The notes under the pieces: model-generated | Databases searched by the model: none | Told to the model about the DNA's origin: nothing | The model's input: the letters and a program-made list of their open reading frames with translations, nothing else | Translations under genes and position numbers: made by a program | From: Aspidapion aeneum | Taxonomy: Eukaryota; Arthropoda; Insecta; Coleoptera; Brentidae | DNA: 64,000 nucleotides | Assembly (NCBI GenBank): GCA_963576565.1 | Contig: OY755047.1 | Span: 23,691,171 to 23,755,170 of the forward strand | Direction of reading: 5' to 3' | In this document: piece by piece, positions 1-10,936 of the stretch | Numbering within the stretch: position 1 is the stretch's first letter | Layout: every line of letters begins with the position of its first letter

Positions 1-240
1 ATTTTGTTTTTTTTTTAAATTAAGTTAAAAATAATAATCAGCGACCTGAAAGATCTGAAAGTTCCGAGTTTGATGCAAATCGGCTCATATATGGGAAAAT
101 CCGCCATTTTTGATCCAACATTTTAATTTTTTTAAATTTAAGTCAAAAATTGTATTAAGTTACCCTACGCGCCGCGATGTTTCAAGTTTGAGGCAAATCG
201 GTTCATAAATAGGAAAATCCGCCATTTTATTTATTTTTCT
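1..240. repeat. Two diverged tandem units of about 117 bp
   Basis: A segment with the motif CAAATCGG-TCATA and then GGAAAATCCGCCATTTT occurs at about 74-112 and again at about 191-230. Both copies are preceded by an AAGT-AAAAAT stretch. The first unit may begin before the window. No coding potential is seen. Confidence 0.6.
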
Positions 241-1595
241 AATAAAAAAAATGTTGAATTGTATTATCACGGATCACCTAACAAACATGCGTGGTATTAT
301 ACTAACCACCAAATAACTAGTTGGAAAAGTTTGAAAAAGTTATGATCAAACAAATAAACAAATCCCAAGTAACATTTCTTTATTTATAGCAGAAGCTAAA
401 AGGTTGCCAGCGCCTTTCCTTAAAACCATTAGTTTCAATGTTTGGTCGCTAGCACGTTCCCATTACCCTTATATACCTCTTAGACCTCCTAAATGGGACT
501 CCCCAATTGGTGGTGGCAACCTTTGTATTAAACTCACTATAAAACCATAAGAAATAAACTCCAGCTTCGCCCTCTAGCGGTTCCACCAGTATAGAACCTT
601 TTAGAGCCTAAAGCTATTATGCCAGGTTCTAAAAGCAACTCAGAAACGTCCTCTATCCTATTATAAAACTAGATTTGGTAATTTGGTATCCTGGCGATTC
701 TGTTGAATACCATAATACCTTTAGAGTAAAGAAGTTTTCCTATGGCGATATTTTAGATTTACAATGGCTATATAAAATAATTTAGGTCACAAAATTGCCA
801 AAAATGTCAGAGTCCCAAAATTATTTAATCACATAAAAATATACCGAGTTTGTCGTTTTGTTGATGATCAAATTGCCTGCCAGATTTATTTTTCTGATAA
901 AATGGTATCTGAAAAGCTCTCAAAACAAGCGCGCCGGCTCAAGAATACTTTTTAATAGTTTTGATAACAAAAAAACAAATATTTAAAATTTTAAAAAAAT
1001 CATTTACACTATTCACCAATTAAAAAGTCTGTTTGGTTTACATAAATCAAAATTAAAGTAAAATTATTGTTAAAAAACACTGCTAAAACGACTAGATAAA
1101 TAGTTTCTCTTTACAATATTTTTTAAATAAATTTATATACGCCATTATGGTTTTATAGTGGTCACTTGGTTTTATTTGTTACTGTATCGCAAAAAGGATT
1201 TTTGAGTGCCCTTATGAAACCAACAAAAAAAAAACGATGTAAACATAGTCAACATAACCTCACTTAAATTTTTTGTATTTGTTTTTAAAGTGTTTAAAAG
1301 CGTATAATTCAACACTTTTAAATGTTTTTTATCGTGCAATTTCGACACAATCGAGAGGGCCAGTGCAATGATATTCGTTGTGCCTGCAGGGTGGAGGGCA
1401 ACCTCTTATATAGGTCATCTAAACAGGCCTTATCTAGGCCTGGGTGTCCTTCCCAGGAGGACGGAAACTCAACAATTATTAATTATTGTCAACAATTATT
1501 AATTATTGGGCTTTAAATCATCAATCTTGCAATAGGTAGGTATGTACCAATCTGTACCTAGGTATATCTATTATTTTTACAAGAAATACCTAAAA
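241..1595. other. No recognisable gene; one 19-bp tandem duplication
   Basis: This AT-rich stretch holds no family I can name. The only structure noted is CAACAATTATTAATTATTG at 1470-1488, repeated at 1490-1508. A 64-codon frame at 1322-1516 crosses this duplication and resembles no protein. Confidence 0.5.
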
Positions 1596-1599
1596 AAAT

Positions 1600-2060
1600 A
1601 AAACAGGAAAGTATTTACTTACTTCTGTTAGAACCCTTAAGGAAACAAGGTTTTATATGGCCGCCTATTTAAATAATATTTAATATACAGCTATGGGTAA
1701 CTATAAATACAAAAGAATTACGTTTACCTTTAAGCTTTCCTATAAAACCTTTTTAAAATACCTAAAAGTAATGGCAAAAACCAAAAGTCTAAAGTTTATA
1801 TTTACCACTCTTAAAAACCTTAAGGAAACTAGGTTCTATATGGCCGCCTATCTAATCATATTTACTTTTAAACGACTGGTAACTATAAAAACAAAAGGAT
1901 ATAAGATAACCTTTTAGCTTTATTATATAACACTGTTGTGATGACCTAAAGTAATGAAAAAAACTAAATGACCAAAGTTTATATTTATTTATTTTTTAAA
2001 ACTTTAGGTAAAATGGTTTTATAAGACCATCTTTATAAATCAGAAATCAATAAAACCAAA
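1600..2060. repeat. Diverged tandem array, period about 184 bp
   Basis: The phrase CCTTAAGGAAAC-AGGTT-TATATGGCCGCCTAT occurs near 1632-1670 and again near 1816-1850. A weaker third version lies near 1998-2030 (CTTTAGGTAAAATGGTTTTATA). The open frame 1693-1917 is a by-product of the array. Confidence 0.6.
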
Positions 2061-2334
2061 AGTATCTAAAAGGAACAGAAGGAATATCAGTTTTATTATA
2101 CTCCCTTTATAAATCACTTTTTGGTTGTATAACACCCCTTTAGGTAATTGGTAATATAAATTCCCTTTATGTAGCCAAATTGATCCTAAAACCCATAACA
2201 GCACCCTCTAAATAACCTAGGAACCAAATTAATAAAACCTTGAGTGGTAATAATGTTACTTGGGATATATTATATGAAGTCAAGCTCAATAAAACTATTT
2301 AAACAATTGCCAATGGTAATATCATAAAATAAAA

Positions 2335-2645
2335 AATCTCGCGGCGAATTGTCCCAGCGGCGAATCGGCCGGCGGCGAATTGTCCCATCCCCGGGTTATC
2401 AAAGGCATTTCAATAAAATCACCTGAAATTTAGGTACTTGTATGCCTTAAAGTCATGTGACAAAATGGCGTATGACGACCGCCATAATCACTCCTGTTTA
2501 AAAAATATAGCCGAACCGAACCGAACCGCACCTTTTTTGACAAAACCGGTTTAGCCGTTTAGCCTCTAGCGGGACACAAACCTACATATTTACATACATA
2601 TTCCAAGCGAAAACATTACTCTTCCTTTCGCCGTGCTGCAAAAAT
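2335..2645 (+). repeat. End fragment of dispersed repeat family R3
   Basis: From about 2395 to 2640 the sequence matches 32660-32950 (same orientation) and 19308-19600 (inverted). The shared order is TTTCAATAAAATC, a GTGACAAAATGGCG block, TTTTGACAAAACCGGTT, a short CTAGCGGGACACAAAC box, and CTTTCGCCGTGCTGCA at the edge. Unique to this copy is a GC-rich leader at 2341-2393 with GGCGAATTGTCCC twice. The stretch CCGAACCGAACCGAACCG at 2513-2530 is a short pentanucleotide run. It looks non-coding and non-autonomous. Confidence 0.65.
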
Positions 2646-2649
2646 GGTG

Positions 2650-3112
2650 CAAATTCTGTCTGTCTGTCTGTATGTCTGTCTGTAACGACCAACGCGCATA
2701 ACTCAAAAACCGCTAGGCCGATTTTAATGAAATTTGGTACCTAGGCTGGGTCTTGGGTCGAGATGGTCCCATTTAAAAATGAAGAAAATCCACCGAGCAC
2801 AAGCCAAATAAAAGGGTGGGGGAAGATTTCAAAAATTAGAGTTTACGTGAAAATATGGCGTGTGTGATATCAAACGAAAAGTAATTAAGTCTGCAGTTAA
2901 ACAAAATACATTTTAGTTTTTGTTTTTTTAAGGGTGGGGGTAGATTTCAAAAATTTGAGTTTAAGTCAAAACATGGCTTGTGTGGTATCAAACAAAATGT
3001 AATTTAGTCTGGAGTTGAATAAAATATATTTCAGGTTTTAGTTTTATTAGCTCGCACGTACACTATAACTATAGTACATAGTGTGAGCTTAGGGGCCCAT
3101 ATATTGGCAGAG
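2650..3112 (+). repeat. Dispersed repeat R4, short copy with two inner units
   Basis: The copy begins with a (CTGT)n run (2657-2683), followed by a conserved block (AACGACCAACGCGCATAACT onward). Two units of about 118 bp follow, each holding AGGGTGGGGG-AGATTTCAAAAATT and GATATCAAACGAAA. It ends in a small palindrome around ACTATAACTATAGTACATAGT at about 3049-3092. The same order is present inverted at 24806-26420, where three inner units and a longer tetranucleotide run are found. The family is unnamed here. Confidence 0.7.
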
Positions 3113-3204
3113 TATTTTCTTAATATCTGTTTTCAGAATCATAATAAATATTTTAGAATATAATGTTATTATATTAAAAATTTGTAATATGATTTGACCA
3201 ATAT

Positions 3205-3260
3205 GCAGTGGCGAATAAAAGGGGAGCCTGGGGGGTATGTAATGTGTTTTTGTCCGTGTT
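3205..3260 (+). mobile_element. Possible hAT-type MITE end
   Basis: The sequence CAGTGGCGAATAAAAGGGGA resembles the left terminus of the hAT-like MITE at 38879 (CAGTGGCGTATATAAGGGGG). No matching right end or target duplication was found, so this is only a solo end. Confidence 0.35.
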
Positions 3261-3426
3261 TTTGCCTGAGTAGCCCCATCTTGCTCTGGAATCATTCCAA
3301 CAGCATTGCGCTTATGCAAAGGGAACAGTTCATTCCCATTATAGGTCTATGACTAAAACATAAAAAATACCATTATCTAACCTCAAAATATATTCACCAA
3401 TAACAGGCAACGCGCATACAGGGAAT

Positions 3427-3505
3427 TAACTAGGGTCACTGGATCACAAAAACTGCGTCTTTTTTGACGCCAGGCTTCCAGGATTCAGTAACCCCAGAAC
3501 TAACC
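3427..3505. repeat. Small palindromic repeat, copy 1
   Basis: TAGGGTCACTGGATCA is followed about 40 bases later by its rough inverse (GGATTCAGTAACCCCAGAAC). The same arrangement recurs at 8890-8965. Function unknown. Confidence 0.5.
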
Positions 3506-3643
3506 GCTTCTAAGATTACTTATCACCCCATCAAGTCATTAAAATTATGTGTCAAAGAACATCTGCCTAAAATTGTAAAGAGGGAGTGCGAAATCAAATA
3601 TCTGTCACGACCAGACCATAGAGCTCTCACCCCACCCCAATCC

Positions 3644-3705
3644 AGCGTCGGCGTCGGCGTTTGGCGTCGGTTCTAAGGGCCGACGCTTTGTTTCAAGGCG
3701 TCCGT
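3644..3705. repeat. GC-rich hexamer run and hairpin
   Basis: A GCGTCGGCGTCGGCG run is followed by GGGCCGACGC, which can pair back on GCGTCGG. It stands out as a GC island in AT-rich DNA. Confidence 0.4.
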
Positions 3706-3865
3706 GTGGGGCGACGCACACTAGGCTAGTAGGTCAAATTTTTACTCTCAAAATTCCCAAATGACTGAAAGACCTAATTATTATTAAGTATTATTAATGG
3801 CACCATAGGGTATGTTTTTGGGGTTTTCAGTTGTTTCTGGGGAAGATATTAAATAAAAAAAAATT

Positions 3866-4058
3866 AAATAACAACTGCTAAATCTACTTGTGTAAAAAGA
3901 TTGTTAGGTATACCCATAATGTACGACATGCTTCGACTTTTAGTTTTGTTGCCCAAAGCGCACTTACATTTTCATAAATCAGGTTATTGGGTAATTTTGT
4001 ACCCAACTGCGACTAGTAGGTACAAGTAGATTTAGCAGTTGGATTTTTTTATTTCAAT
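3866..4058. repeat. R3 snap-back module, solo copy
   Basis: AACTGCTAAATCTACTTGTG near 3871 pairs with GGTACAAGTAGATTTAGCAG near 4018-4037. In between is a conserved sequence with ATGTACGACATGCTTC. The same inverted-repeat module is at 19843-20012 and 31664-31890, where it sits next to the R3 end block; here it stands alone. Confidence 0.6.
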
Positions 4059-4079
4059 TTTTTTTTTAGGTTGTTCAGC

Positions 4080-5412
4080 CTACGCAAAACCATTCGGTCA
4101 AATTAAGAAAAAACCTAACCTAACATTTTAAATAATATACTTAAAAAAATATATTTTTATTTTATTTTATTTTTGTCCTACCCTGTAGTTAACTTGTATT
4201 AAAATGTTAATACTTTATAATATTAAGCTTGATCCCCACTTGTGTATAACACCATGTACTTAAATTTAGTTTTTGTTTCTTTAAAGTTAAACAACTTTAA
4301 GTAAGGGTTTGGCCAATGGTCAATAATAGCCGAACCGCCAATGGAACTTAGCAAAAGTATTTTTATACAATCAAGGACTGTACAAGAAAAAAAGCATACA
4401 TAAAAAAGCTCAACTTCTGTGTAGAAACAGCTTTAAAATATGCAATGTGCACACTTTTATTATATTTGAAATTCCAGCCAAACTGCTATTAATAGCAAAA
4501 ATAGTGTTTCACTAAACTTTAATGGGATAAAGGGGTTTAAACAAAATAAATGCAGCGGCGTAGCGTGCCTGAAGGGGCGGGGGGCCGACAGCTAAAAGGG
4601 GCGCCCCTCAAAAATCTTGCGACCAAAAAAAAAAGTCATCATGTCTTTAGTTTCCTTTGCCGCCCTCTCAATTTGCCGTTGCCGGCCCTGCTACTTAATA
4701 AAGCTTAGGGCGCTTCGGCCACCCATGGGGCGCCAGTACCCTCGGGACGGTTGGGGCGACAAACCCCCCCTACGCTACGCCACTGAATAAATGTGACCTA
4801 GGGGTTGTTTTTTTAAGGGTTTTAAATATTATAAGCATACATAGGTACATAAAGTTTTACTTAATAGTCGTTTTATAATGATTTTTTCTAAGATTTCTAA
4901 AAAAAGTAATTTATCCATGTACATATACCCTGGTTTTTAACAGCCTAAAACGTTATGTAAGTACCTTTTTTTATAATTTTCAACCATTAAAAAACCACCC
5001 TTATATTACATTTATTTTGTGTAAATCTCTTTGTCACATTTAAGTCTACTCAAACATTATTTTTCCTAAATTTCTTCAAAATTACTTTAATATCTGTTAC
5101 GCTGGAACTTCAAAAAAATAAAAGTGTGCGCATTTACACGTATTTTGGCACTGTTTTTAACCAGAAGGTCAATATTTTTATTATTACGCTTATTTTCTCG
5201 TACAGTCCCTAATTATAAAGTTGTCTAACTTTGAAAAACCAAAAACTTAATTTTAGTAAATGGGTTTGGTACAAGTGGGGATCAAGCTTACAAGTTACCT
5301 ACAGAGTGGGAAAAAAATTAAATAAAAATATATATGTTTTAAATATATGTTTTCAAATGTTAGGTTAGGTTTTTTTTTTAATTTTATAGTACAGACCGAA
5401 TGATTTTGCGTA
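4080..5412. mobile_element. Foldback (long inverted repeat) element about 1.3 kb
   Basis: The outer arms match in inverted orientation: ACCTAACCTAACATTTTAAA near 4110 against ATGTTAGGTTAGGT near 5357, and TTGATCCCCACTTG near 4230 against CAAGTGGGGATCAAGCTT near 5271. Farther in, AAGTGTGCGCATTT near 5122 mirrors the segment near 4442. A hAT-like MITE at 4553-4785 lies inside the left half and is therefore younger. No coding region is seen. LINE family A begins directly after the right arm. Confidence 0.6.
4553..4785. mobile_element. hAT-like GC-rich MITE with 8-bp target duplication
   Basis: The termini are CAGCGGCGTAGCGTGCC and TACGCTACGCCACTG. The flanks carry an exact 8-bp duplication AATAAATG at 4545-4552 and 4786-4793, the length expected of hAT insertions. 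The 233-bp interior is non-coding and GC-rich. Related copies are at 18242-18565 (right end missing) and 59120-59275 (fragment, inverted). Confidence 0.8.
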
Positions 5413-5422
5413 TTTTTCTCTC

Positions 5423-6500
5423 TTGACTTTTTTTAAAAAAGTTATTTATTTTCTACTTTGGAAAGCGTTGGAAAAGACAAACATAAGCGTACAACTAATT
5501 AAGGCCATCAAAGAGTTATACCGCAATAGTAAGGCAAAAGTTAAAATAAAAGCAAAACTAACCAAAGGCTTTCAAGTAAATAAAGGTCTTAAACAAGGTT
5601 GCTGTATCTCGCCTAAGCTCTTCAAGATATATTTGGAACAGGTCCTTAAAGTCTGGAAGAGAAAATGCCAAAACATGGGAATTCCATTGAATGAAACCAC
5701 CTTGTATACTTTATGTTTCGCCGATGATCAGATAGTGGTGGCTCAGGATTATGACGACCTCGAATATATGACACGAAAACTAATAGAAGAGTACAATAAG
5801 TGGGGACTAGAGGTTAATATCAATAAGACAGAGTATATGTGTATTGGTGGAATGAAACAGGATCTAATCTTAAATACTGGGCAGCGAATTCAGTCCTGTG
5901 ATGAGTATAAATACTTGGGTCTAAAAATTACAGCTGACGGAACACTAGACAAAGCTATAAAAGATAGAAACGTACAAGGAAGAAAAGCAATAACTTTATT
6001 AAATTGAATAATTTGGGACCAAAGTATATCAAAACATAACAAAAAGCTTATATATAACACCATTGTAAAAAGTATTATTACATACGGCTCAGAAGTATGG
6101 CCAATCAAAGATAGAACAGAAAAAATGCTTTCCGCTACGGAGATGGACTATTGGAGAAGAGCAGCAGGGAAATCAAAAAGAGAAAGAGTTACCAATCAAA
6201 GAATAAGAGAAATTATGACAGTGGGTGAACGTACTCTAGTGGATGATATAAGAACAAAACAACTGGTGTGGTACGGACATGTACAAAGAATGGATGATGG
6301 AAGACTACCTAAACAAATATTACAATGGAAACCAACTGGCCGAAGAAAACGAGGAAGGCCGAGGAGAAGCTGGAGAGAAGGAATAGATAGTGAAATAAGA
6401 ATAAGAGGCCTAGATGATGAATTATGGGCAAACAGAGACGAGTGGAGATTGGGTATCGGAAGACGTAGAACGTCATGAAACCGATAAATATATTTATTTT
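5423..6500 (+). pseudogene. LINE (family A) 3' half: reverse transcriptase and C-terminal domain
   Basis: One frame runs from 5423 to 6478 (351 codons after a 5' truncation) and is broken only by a TGA at 6005-6007. The first part holds RT motifs: LKQGCCISPKLF (about residues 53-64), FADDQ (the YADD-type catalytic box, about 99-103) and EYKYLGLKI. After the stop the same frame continues through TYGSEVW to the tail with LVWYGHVQRMDD and GRRKRGRPRRSW. This order is typical of insect RTE-like non-LTR retrotransposons; the exact clade is uncertain. The N-terminal endonuclease and the first RT blocks are absent. Further copies are at 21410-22110 (minus) and 40380-41395. With a single nonsense codon this is the best preserved LINE in the window. 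Confidence 0.85.
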
Positions 6501-7060
6501 CGAGAAAATCGCAAAAAACTGATTTTTAGAGCATTTGGGGCCTTATATCTAGCGAAAGATGCAGATGCTAAGGAATAATTACACATAAATGCAGCTTGTA
6601 CCTATTTTTTCCAGGTGAATTCCTAATATGACTGGGCTAAGTTAGAATCAACTTGACATTATCCTTAAGTAATTCTGAAAGAAAAGAGGTTATTGAGTTT
6701 TCTATTTTTTTCCGCTATGAAATTTTAAAGCAAAAAATGGTTTAATTTTTTTATGTAAAACTAAGTAAAACTTTCGTTCCTGTAGCTGGCTGTCTCTATC
6801 AAATAATTACACCAAATGACCGAGCGAATTCCTGAAACTTCTAAAAACTACAACTTTTATGGATATTTTAACTTTCCTACAACCAACGAACGGTTTATTT
6901 CATCATGTCCCAAAATAGTTTCCTTCGTGGATGGATATTTAGAAGTACAGTTTTGTGAAACGTTAAAAACTACAATCTCAGAGCTAACTCAACAACCTTA
7001 TTCTGAAAAACGTAAATTTTATATAGTACCCATTATTTGGCTCTTGCTCTTAGGTAAGCT
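6501..7060. other. No recognisable feature
   Basis: AT-rich sequence between two LINE remnants. The 82-codon frame at 6816-7064 has no recognisable domain, ends in a hydrophobic stretch and is probably chance. Confidence 0.4.
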
Positions 7061-7062
7061 AT

Positions 7063-8766
7063 GACCAAAGTAGGAAAAGATATCGCACAAAAAGATAAAA
7101 AAAGAAAAAAATTGTATATCAGAAGAAATAAAGAAACATATGGAAAAAAGGAGGACCCTGAAGAAAGAACAAAAAGGAATATCGATAGAATACAGAAAAA
7201 TAAATAAAACTATAAGAGAAATGATAAAACTAAATAAAAGAAAGAGCCAAGAAATAAAAGTTGAGAGAGTTATAGAAAATAACAGAAATAAAATGTCTAA
7301 TGTCCCCTCTAGGTAGATATGAAATAATCAAAAGATAGAATATGAACGGCATAGAAACTAACATTAAAGAGGATATTTTAAATATCACACAACTATTTTG
7401 TACAGAATTATACCAAACAAAAACGAAACCATGTGACAAAGCATGAAGAAACTTGAAACAAAAATAAGGAACAAAAACTAAGAGCTACAACCTGAAATAA
7501 GCAAAGTGCAAATAAAGAGTGCATTAAAGGAAATTAAAAATAACAAATCACCTGGAAAAGACGGAGCAATGGCCGAAATGCTTAAGTACGGTGTTATAGC
7601 TGTAGCTAATACCCTCCATATTCTCCTTAATAAAATACGAGAAGAAAAAATAATTGCAAACAACTGGAAGGAATCCATAACCATTATTCTACACTAGAAA
7701 GACCATAAAGCAGACCTAAAAAACTAGCTTTTCATGAAAATAAAAAACAGATAGACTAACAACAAAATCTGATCAAAAAGAATCAAAAGAACAATGAGGC
7801 TTCAGAAAAGGTTTCAGTACAGTTAACCGCATACTAAGAACAGAATCTAATAAAATCCTAATACAACGAGCCAACAAATGCAACAATCCACTACATATTG
7901 CGTTTATAGACTTTGGAAAAGCTTTCGATAGCATTCAGCACTGGGCAGTAAAAGCATACTTAACTAATAGCCGAATAGGACAAAGATACACAAACCCAAT
8001 AGCCAATATATGTAGCGATGCAACAACATCTATCAAAAGCCACGAAGGAACCAAGCCAATATACATTAAAAGAGATGATTGACATCGACTTAATAACAGA
8101 TAAGAAAGAAGAATGGATAAAAATGCTGAAAGAACTGGATACAGCAGCTTAAAATATAGGATGAAACAAACAGATGAAAATATCACGATCGGAATAAACC
8201 AAGAAAAAATAGAAAAGTAGAGGAATATATATACCTGGGACAAATTATTAAACTAAAAAATGAAAACCAAAGTCAAGAGACGAGTAAGATTAGGCCAATT
8301 CAGCAGCATTCGGTAAATTAAGATACATATTAAAAAATTAAAGATATTCTCAATACCTGAAAAAGAAATTGTATAACCAATGTATTCTTCCTGTATTTAC
8401 CTGTGGATCCTAGACCTGGACACTTAAAAAATGGATGAGGTAACAAAAGCCCAAAGATCAATGGAAAGTCAAATGTTACATGTAACGCTAACAGATAGAA
8501 AAAGGAATTAATGGATAAGAAATAAAACAACAGTAACAGATTACAGAGGAGAAGTAGCAAAATTAAAATGGAAATTTGCTGGTCATAATATCAGGCAGAA
8601 ACACGATCGATGACACAAATGTATTGTAAACTGGAGACCTTGGCATGAGATGGGTGGACGATTTGAAGAAACATGCAAGAACTAGATGCATGAACACGGC
8701 GACAGACAGAGAAGTTGGAAGATATTGGGGGAGGCCTATGTCCAAAGATGGATCGAAGAAGGCTAA
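7063..8766 (+). pseudogene. LINE (family B) relic, linker to RT C-terminus
   Basis: The remains of one non-LTR ORF are scattered over three frames. A lysine-rich linker lies at 7063-7300. NNKSPGKDGAMAEMLKYG, the linker before RT, is in the frame at 7506-7697. FIDFGKAFDSIQHWAV, the first RT catalytic block, is near 7900-7950. The end is near 8646-8766 with RWVDDLKKHARTRCMNTA and REVGRYWGRPMSKDG. Many frameshifts and stops are present. The same family appears at 22951-23245 and 34440-35330. Long minus-strand frames over this region are shadows. Confidence 0.75.
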
Positions 8767-8889
8767 ATAGATAGAATAGAATCGGACAAAAGTGTTAGTT
8801 CCTCTTGTATTTGGTAGATGACGCCATTTGTAAACGTTACAGCTTGCAGGCTCACGGTACCTAGATCTAGGGACCGTGGAGTTCACAGT

Positions 8890-8965
8890 CTGGCTAAGGT
8901 TACTGGATCAAGAAAACTGCGCTGGATGCAAGGGTTCCAGGATGCAGTGACCCTAGAACTGGCAG
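8890..8965. repeat. Small palindromic repeat, copy 2
   Basis: GGTTACTGGATCAAGAAAAC pairs roughly with GGATGCAGTGACCCTAGAAC downstream. It matches the copy at 3427-3505. Confidence 0.5.
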
Positions 8966-8966
8966 C

Positions 8967-9375
8967 TTAAGGCGACATCTGAGTGTAAATCGTTAAAAAA
9001 AAAACACGCGTTGTAAGTTGCCGTATGAATTGATGGTAAAAAGTGTTCGTTAATTTTTTCAGAGGAACATGTCAACCTTACAAAATTGAATAAAGATAAA
9101 CTTGGCCCTTCTAACACGATTTAACTTGGGAGTTTCCAACGAGTTCAACTCACGAAACTTTCTTTATTGGATTTGTTGCGGGTTTGGTTTTAATAAATTT
9201 TGAGGACTGCTAGCTATTGCTGCTAGAAAGCTTTTCGGAAAAGTAGCTATATGTTCCGTAGCTGACTTAAGTGCAGCTGATGACCTAAGATTTTAACTAT
9301 TATATAGTGTGTTCCATACAAGGGCGGTTCTGGAGCCAAATTCTGGTCAAGCGGTGACTGTAAATTAGGGACAGG
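8967..9375. other. No recognisable feature
   Basis: Nothing beyond composition could be identified. Confidence 0.4.
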
Positions 9376-9379
9376 AAAA

Positions 9380-9515
9380 AAGCTCATATAACAAAAGCGC
9401 ACAGGAAAGATCCTCATAGGAAGAGAGTTCACACATTAAAAAGCGCACGTGGATAAAAGAGCACACTAAAAAAATGCACACAGAAAATAGCGCACAGTAG
9501 AACAGTGCACAATGA
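9380..9515. repeat. Irregular minisatellite with A-rich GCGCAC/GCACAC motif
   Basis: The motif AAAAGCGCAC or a close variant recurs near 9398, 9439, 9457, 9472, 9487 and 9503, with spacers of about 15-40 bases. The purine-rich strand is constant. The frame on the opposite strand is low complexity. Confidence 0.45.
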
Positions 9516-10340
9516 AATAAAGTTAAGCATCTAGAATTCAAATGTTCCATGTAAAAAAGTAACAGGTTAGGGTATAAAACATTTGGCCACAAAAAATACG
9601 AGAGTATTTATATTAAAACTTTCAAAAAATTTAGAAATTTGAAAAAAATATTGAACTTATTTGTGTTTTAATAACCTTCAAATTTTGAAAATCTATGAAA
9701 GCTCACACCGGCACACGAAATAAAAAAGTACCTTTGATCAGACCTACCCTTCTATATAAGTTCTTCGGTGCGATGAATCCGAATGCGAGGTTCATTTACC
9801 GTACAACATAAAACTTCGAGAAAATGAAATAAAAAAACGTGGCAATTTTTCGCGCACACAAAATAACTCTGAACAAAACTCAATTGCAAAAAATTGCAGT
9901 TATGAAAATGTATAAAATGATATAAACGTGGATTTATAAATTAGTACTGCGCGGTGGTCTCTGATCTTTTTTAAATTGAGTTTTTAAAGAATTAGAGACG
10001 CGAGAAGTAGTAGTAGTAGTGGTGGGGAGACCATTTTGGGTCTAGCGACTGGGCACACGACGCGCCCTTTTCACAAACCCCGATTTGTCCGTACACCATA
10101 TAACAAACTGATGCCCCTTAGGATGCAAGTTTTCTTTCTCTAAGAGGACTTAATTTTGGCTTACTCCTCTTTGTCTAGTGCAGGGATCTTTATACTGCGT
10201 AGCAAGTATACATAGTGGACCCACGCTTCTACACCCCTTTCGAAAGATGGTCCTGCTACATGTTAGACTTGCATCTATCTAACATCGCTATCGTGCCCAG
10301 CAGAACTTGGTTATAGACGATAGACTTCTTTCCTTTACAT
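9516..10340. other. Anonymous AT-rich stretch with one AGT microsatellite
   Basis: A short AGT run lies at about 10005-10022. No gene is recognised. Confidence 0.4.
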
Positions 10341-10364
10341 CGGTTCGGTTCGGTTCGGTTCGGT
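10341..10364. repeat. (CGGTT)n microsatellite
   Basis: Nearly five perfect CGGTT units. The complementary CCGAA unit appears near 2513. Confidence 0.85.
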
Positions 10365-10583
10365 GAGTTGACTTTTAAGAGATTTTTGCTGGCGCCGTCC
10401 TGGTTCCAATTTTAGCAGGCTCCTGGGTTATTATTCCTGGCTCTTTGGTTGTTGGCTCCTGGACTACACCTGCTTATATTCTCGATGTATGCCCTTATTA
10501 TCGGGAACCTAATAAAGCCAATAAAAATATTTTTTTTTAGCCTTTAACTTATCTGTAGCAGCTACCAGCCTTTATACCTAATA

Positions 10584-10934
10584 CAGTAGAACCCTGATTA
10601 TCCGTGCTCCATGGGACAGGACGAGGCACGGATAAGTGAAAAGCACGGATAATCCGAAAATTCATTTATTACATGTTACATATATATTATGTATATATAT
10701 TCAAAATATGACAGAAAAAAAAAGATCGCATAAGTTCAAACTAAGTTTATATGTATGTATTGCATAAAAAGATAACAGAACAAAAAATATAATTCTACAT
10801 AAGGTTTTGGTCAAGTGATTTCCGGTAACGCTATTTTGATAGAACTTCAAAAACACAATTTTGATGACGGGAAATGATAGCACGGATAATCCGCAGCCCG
10901 GATAATCCGCGCACGGATAATCGGGGTTCTACTG
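10584..10934. mobile_element. pogo/Tigger-like MITE (Tc1/mariner superfamily)
   Basis: The 351-bp element starts CAGTAGAACCCTGATTATCC and ends GGATAATCGGGGTTCTACTG, giving terminal inverted repeats of roughly 20 bp. It is flanked by TA on both sides (10582-10583, 10935-10936), the target duplication of this superfamily. Subterminal GCACGGATAATCCG repeats occur at both ends. The TIR style matches known pogo/Tigger elements. The interior is AT-rich and does not encode a transposase. Confidence 0.85.
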
Positions 10935-10936
10935 TA

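Noticed and set aside
6816..7064. 82-codon frame as a small gene
   Set aside because: No domain, no splice or polyadenylation context, and it lies between two LINE relics.
9380..9515. Spaced short repeats that might suggest a CRISPR array
   Set aside because: Motifs are short, irregular in spacing and sequence, the DNA is eukaryotic, and no cas genes are present.
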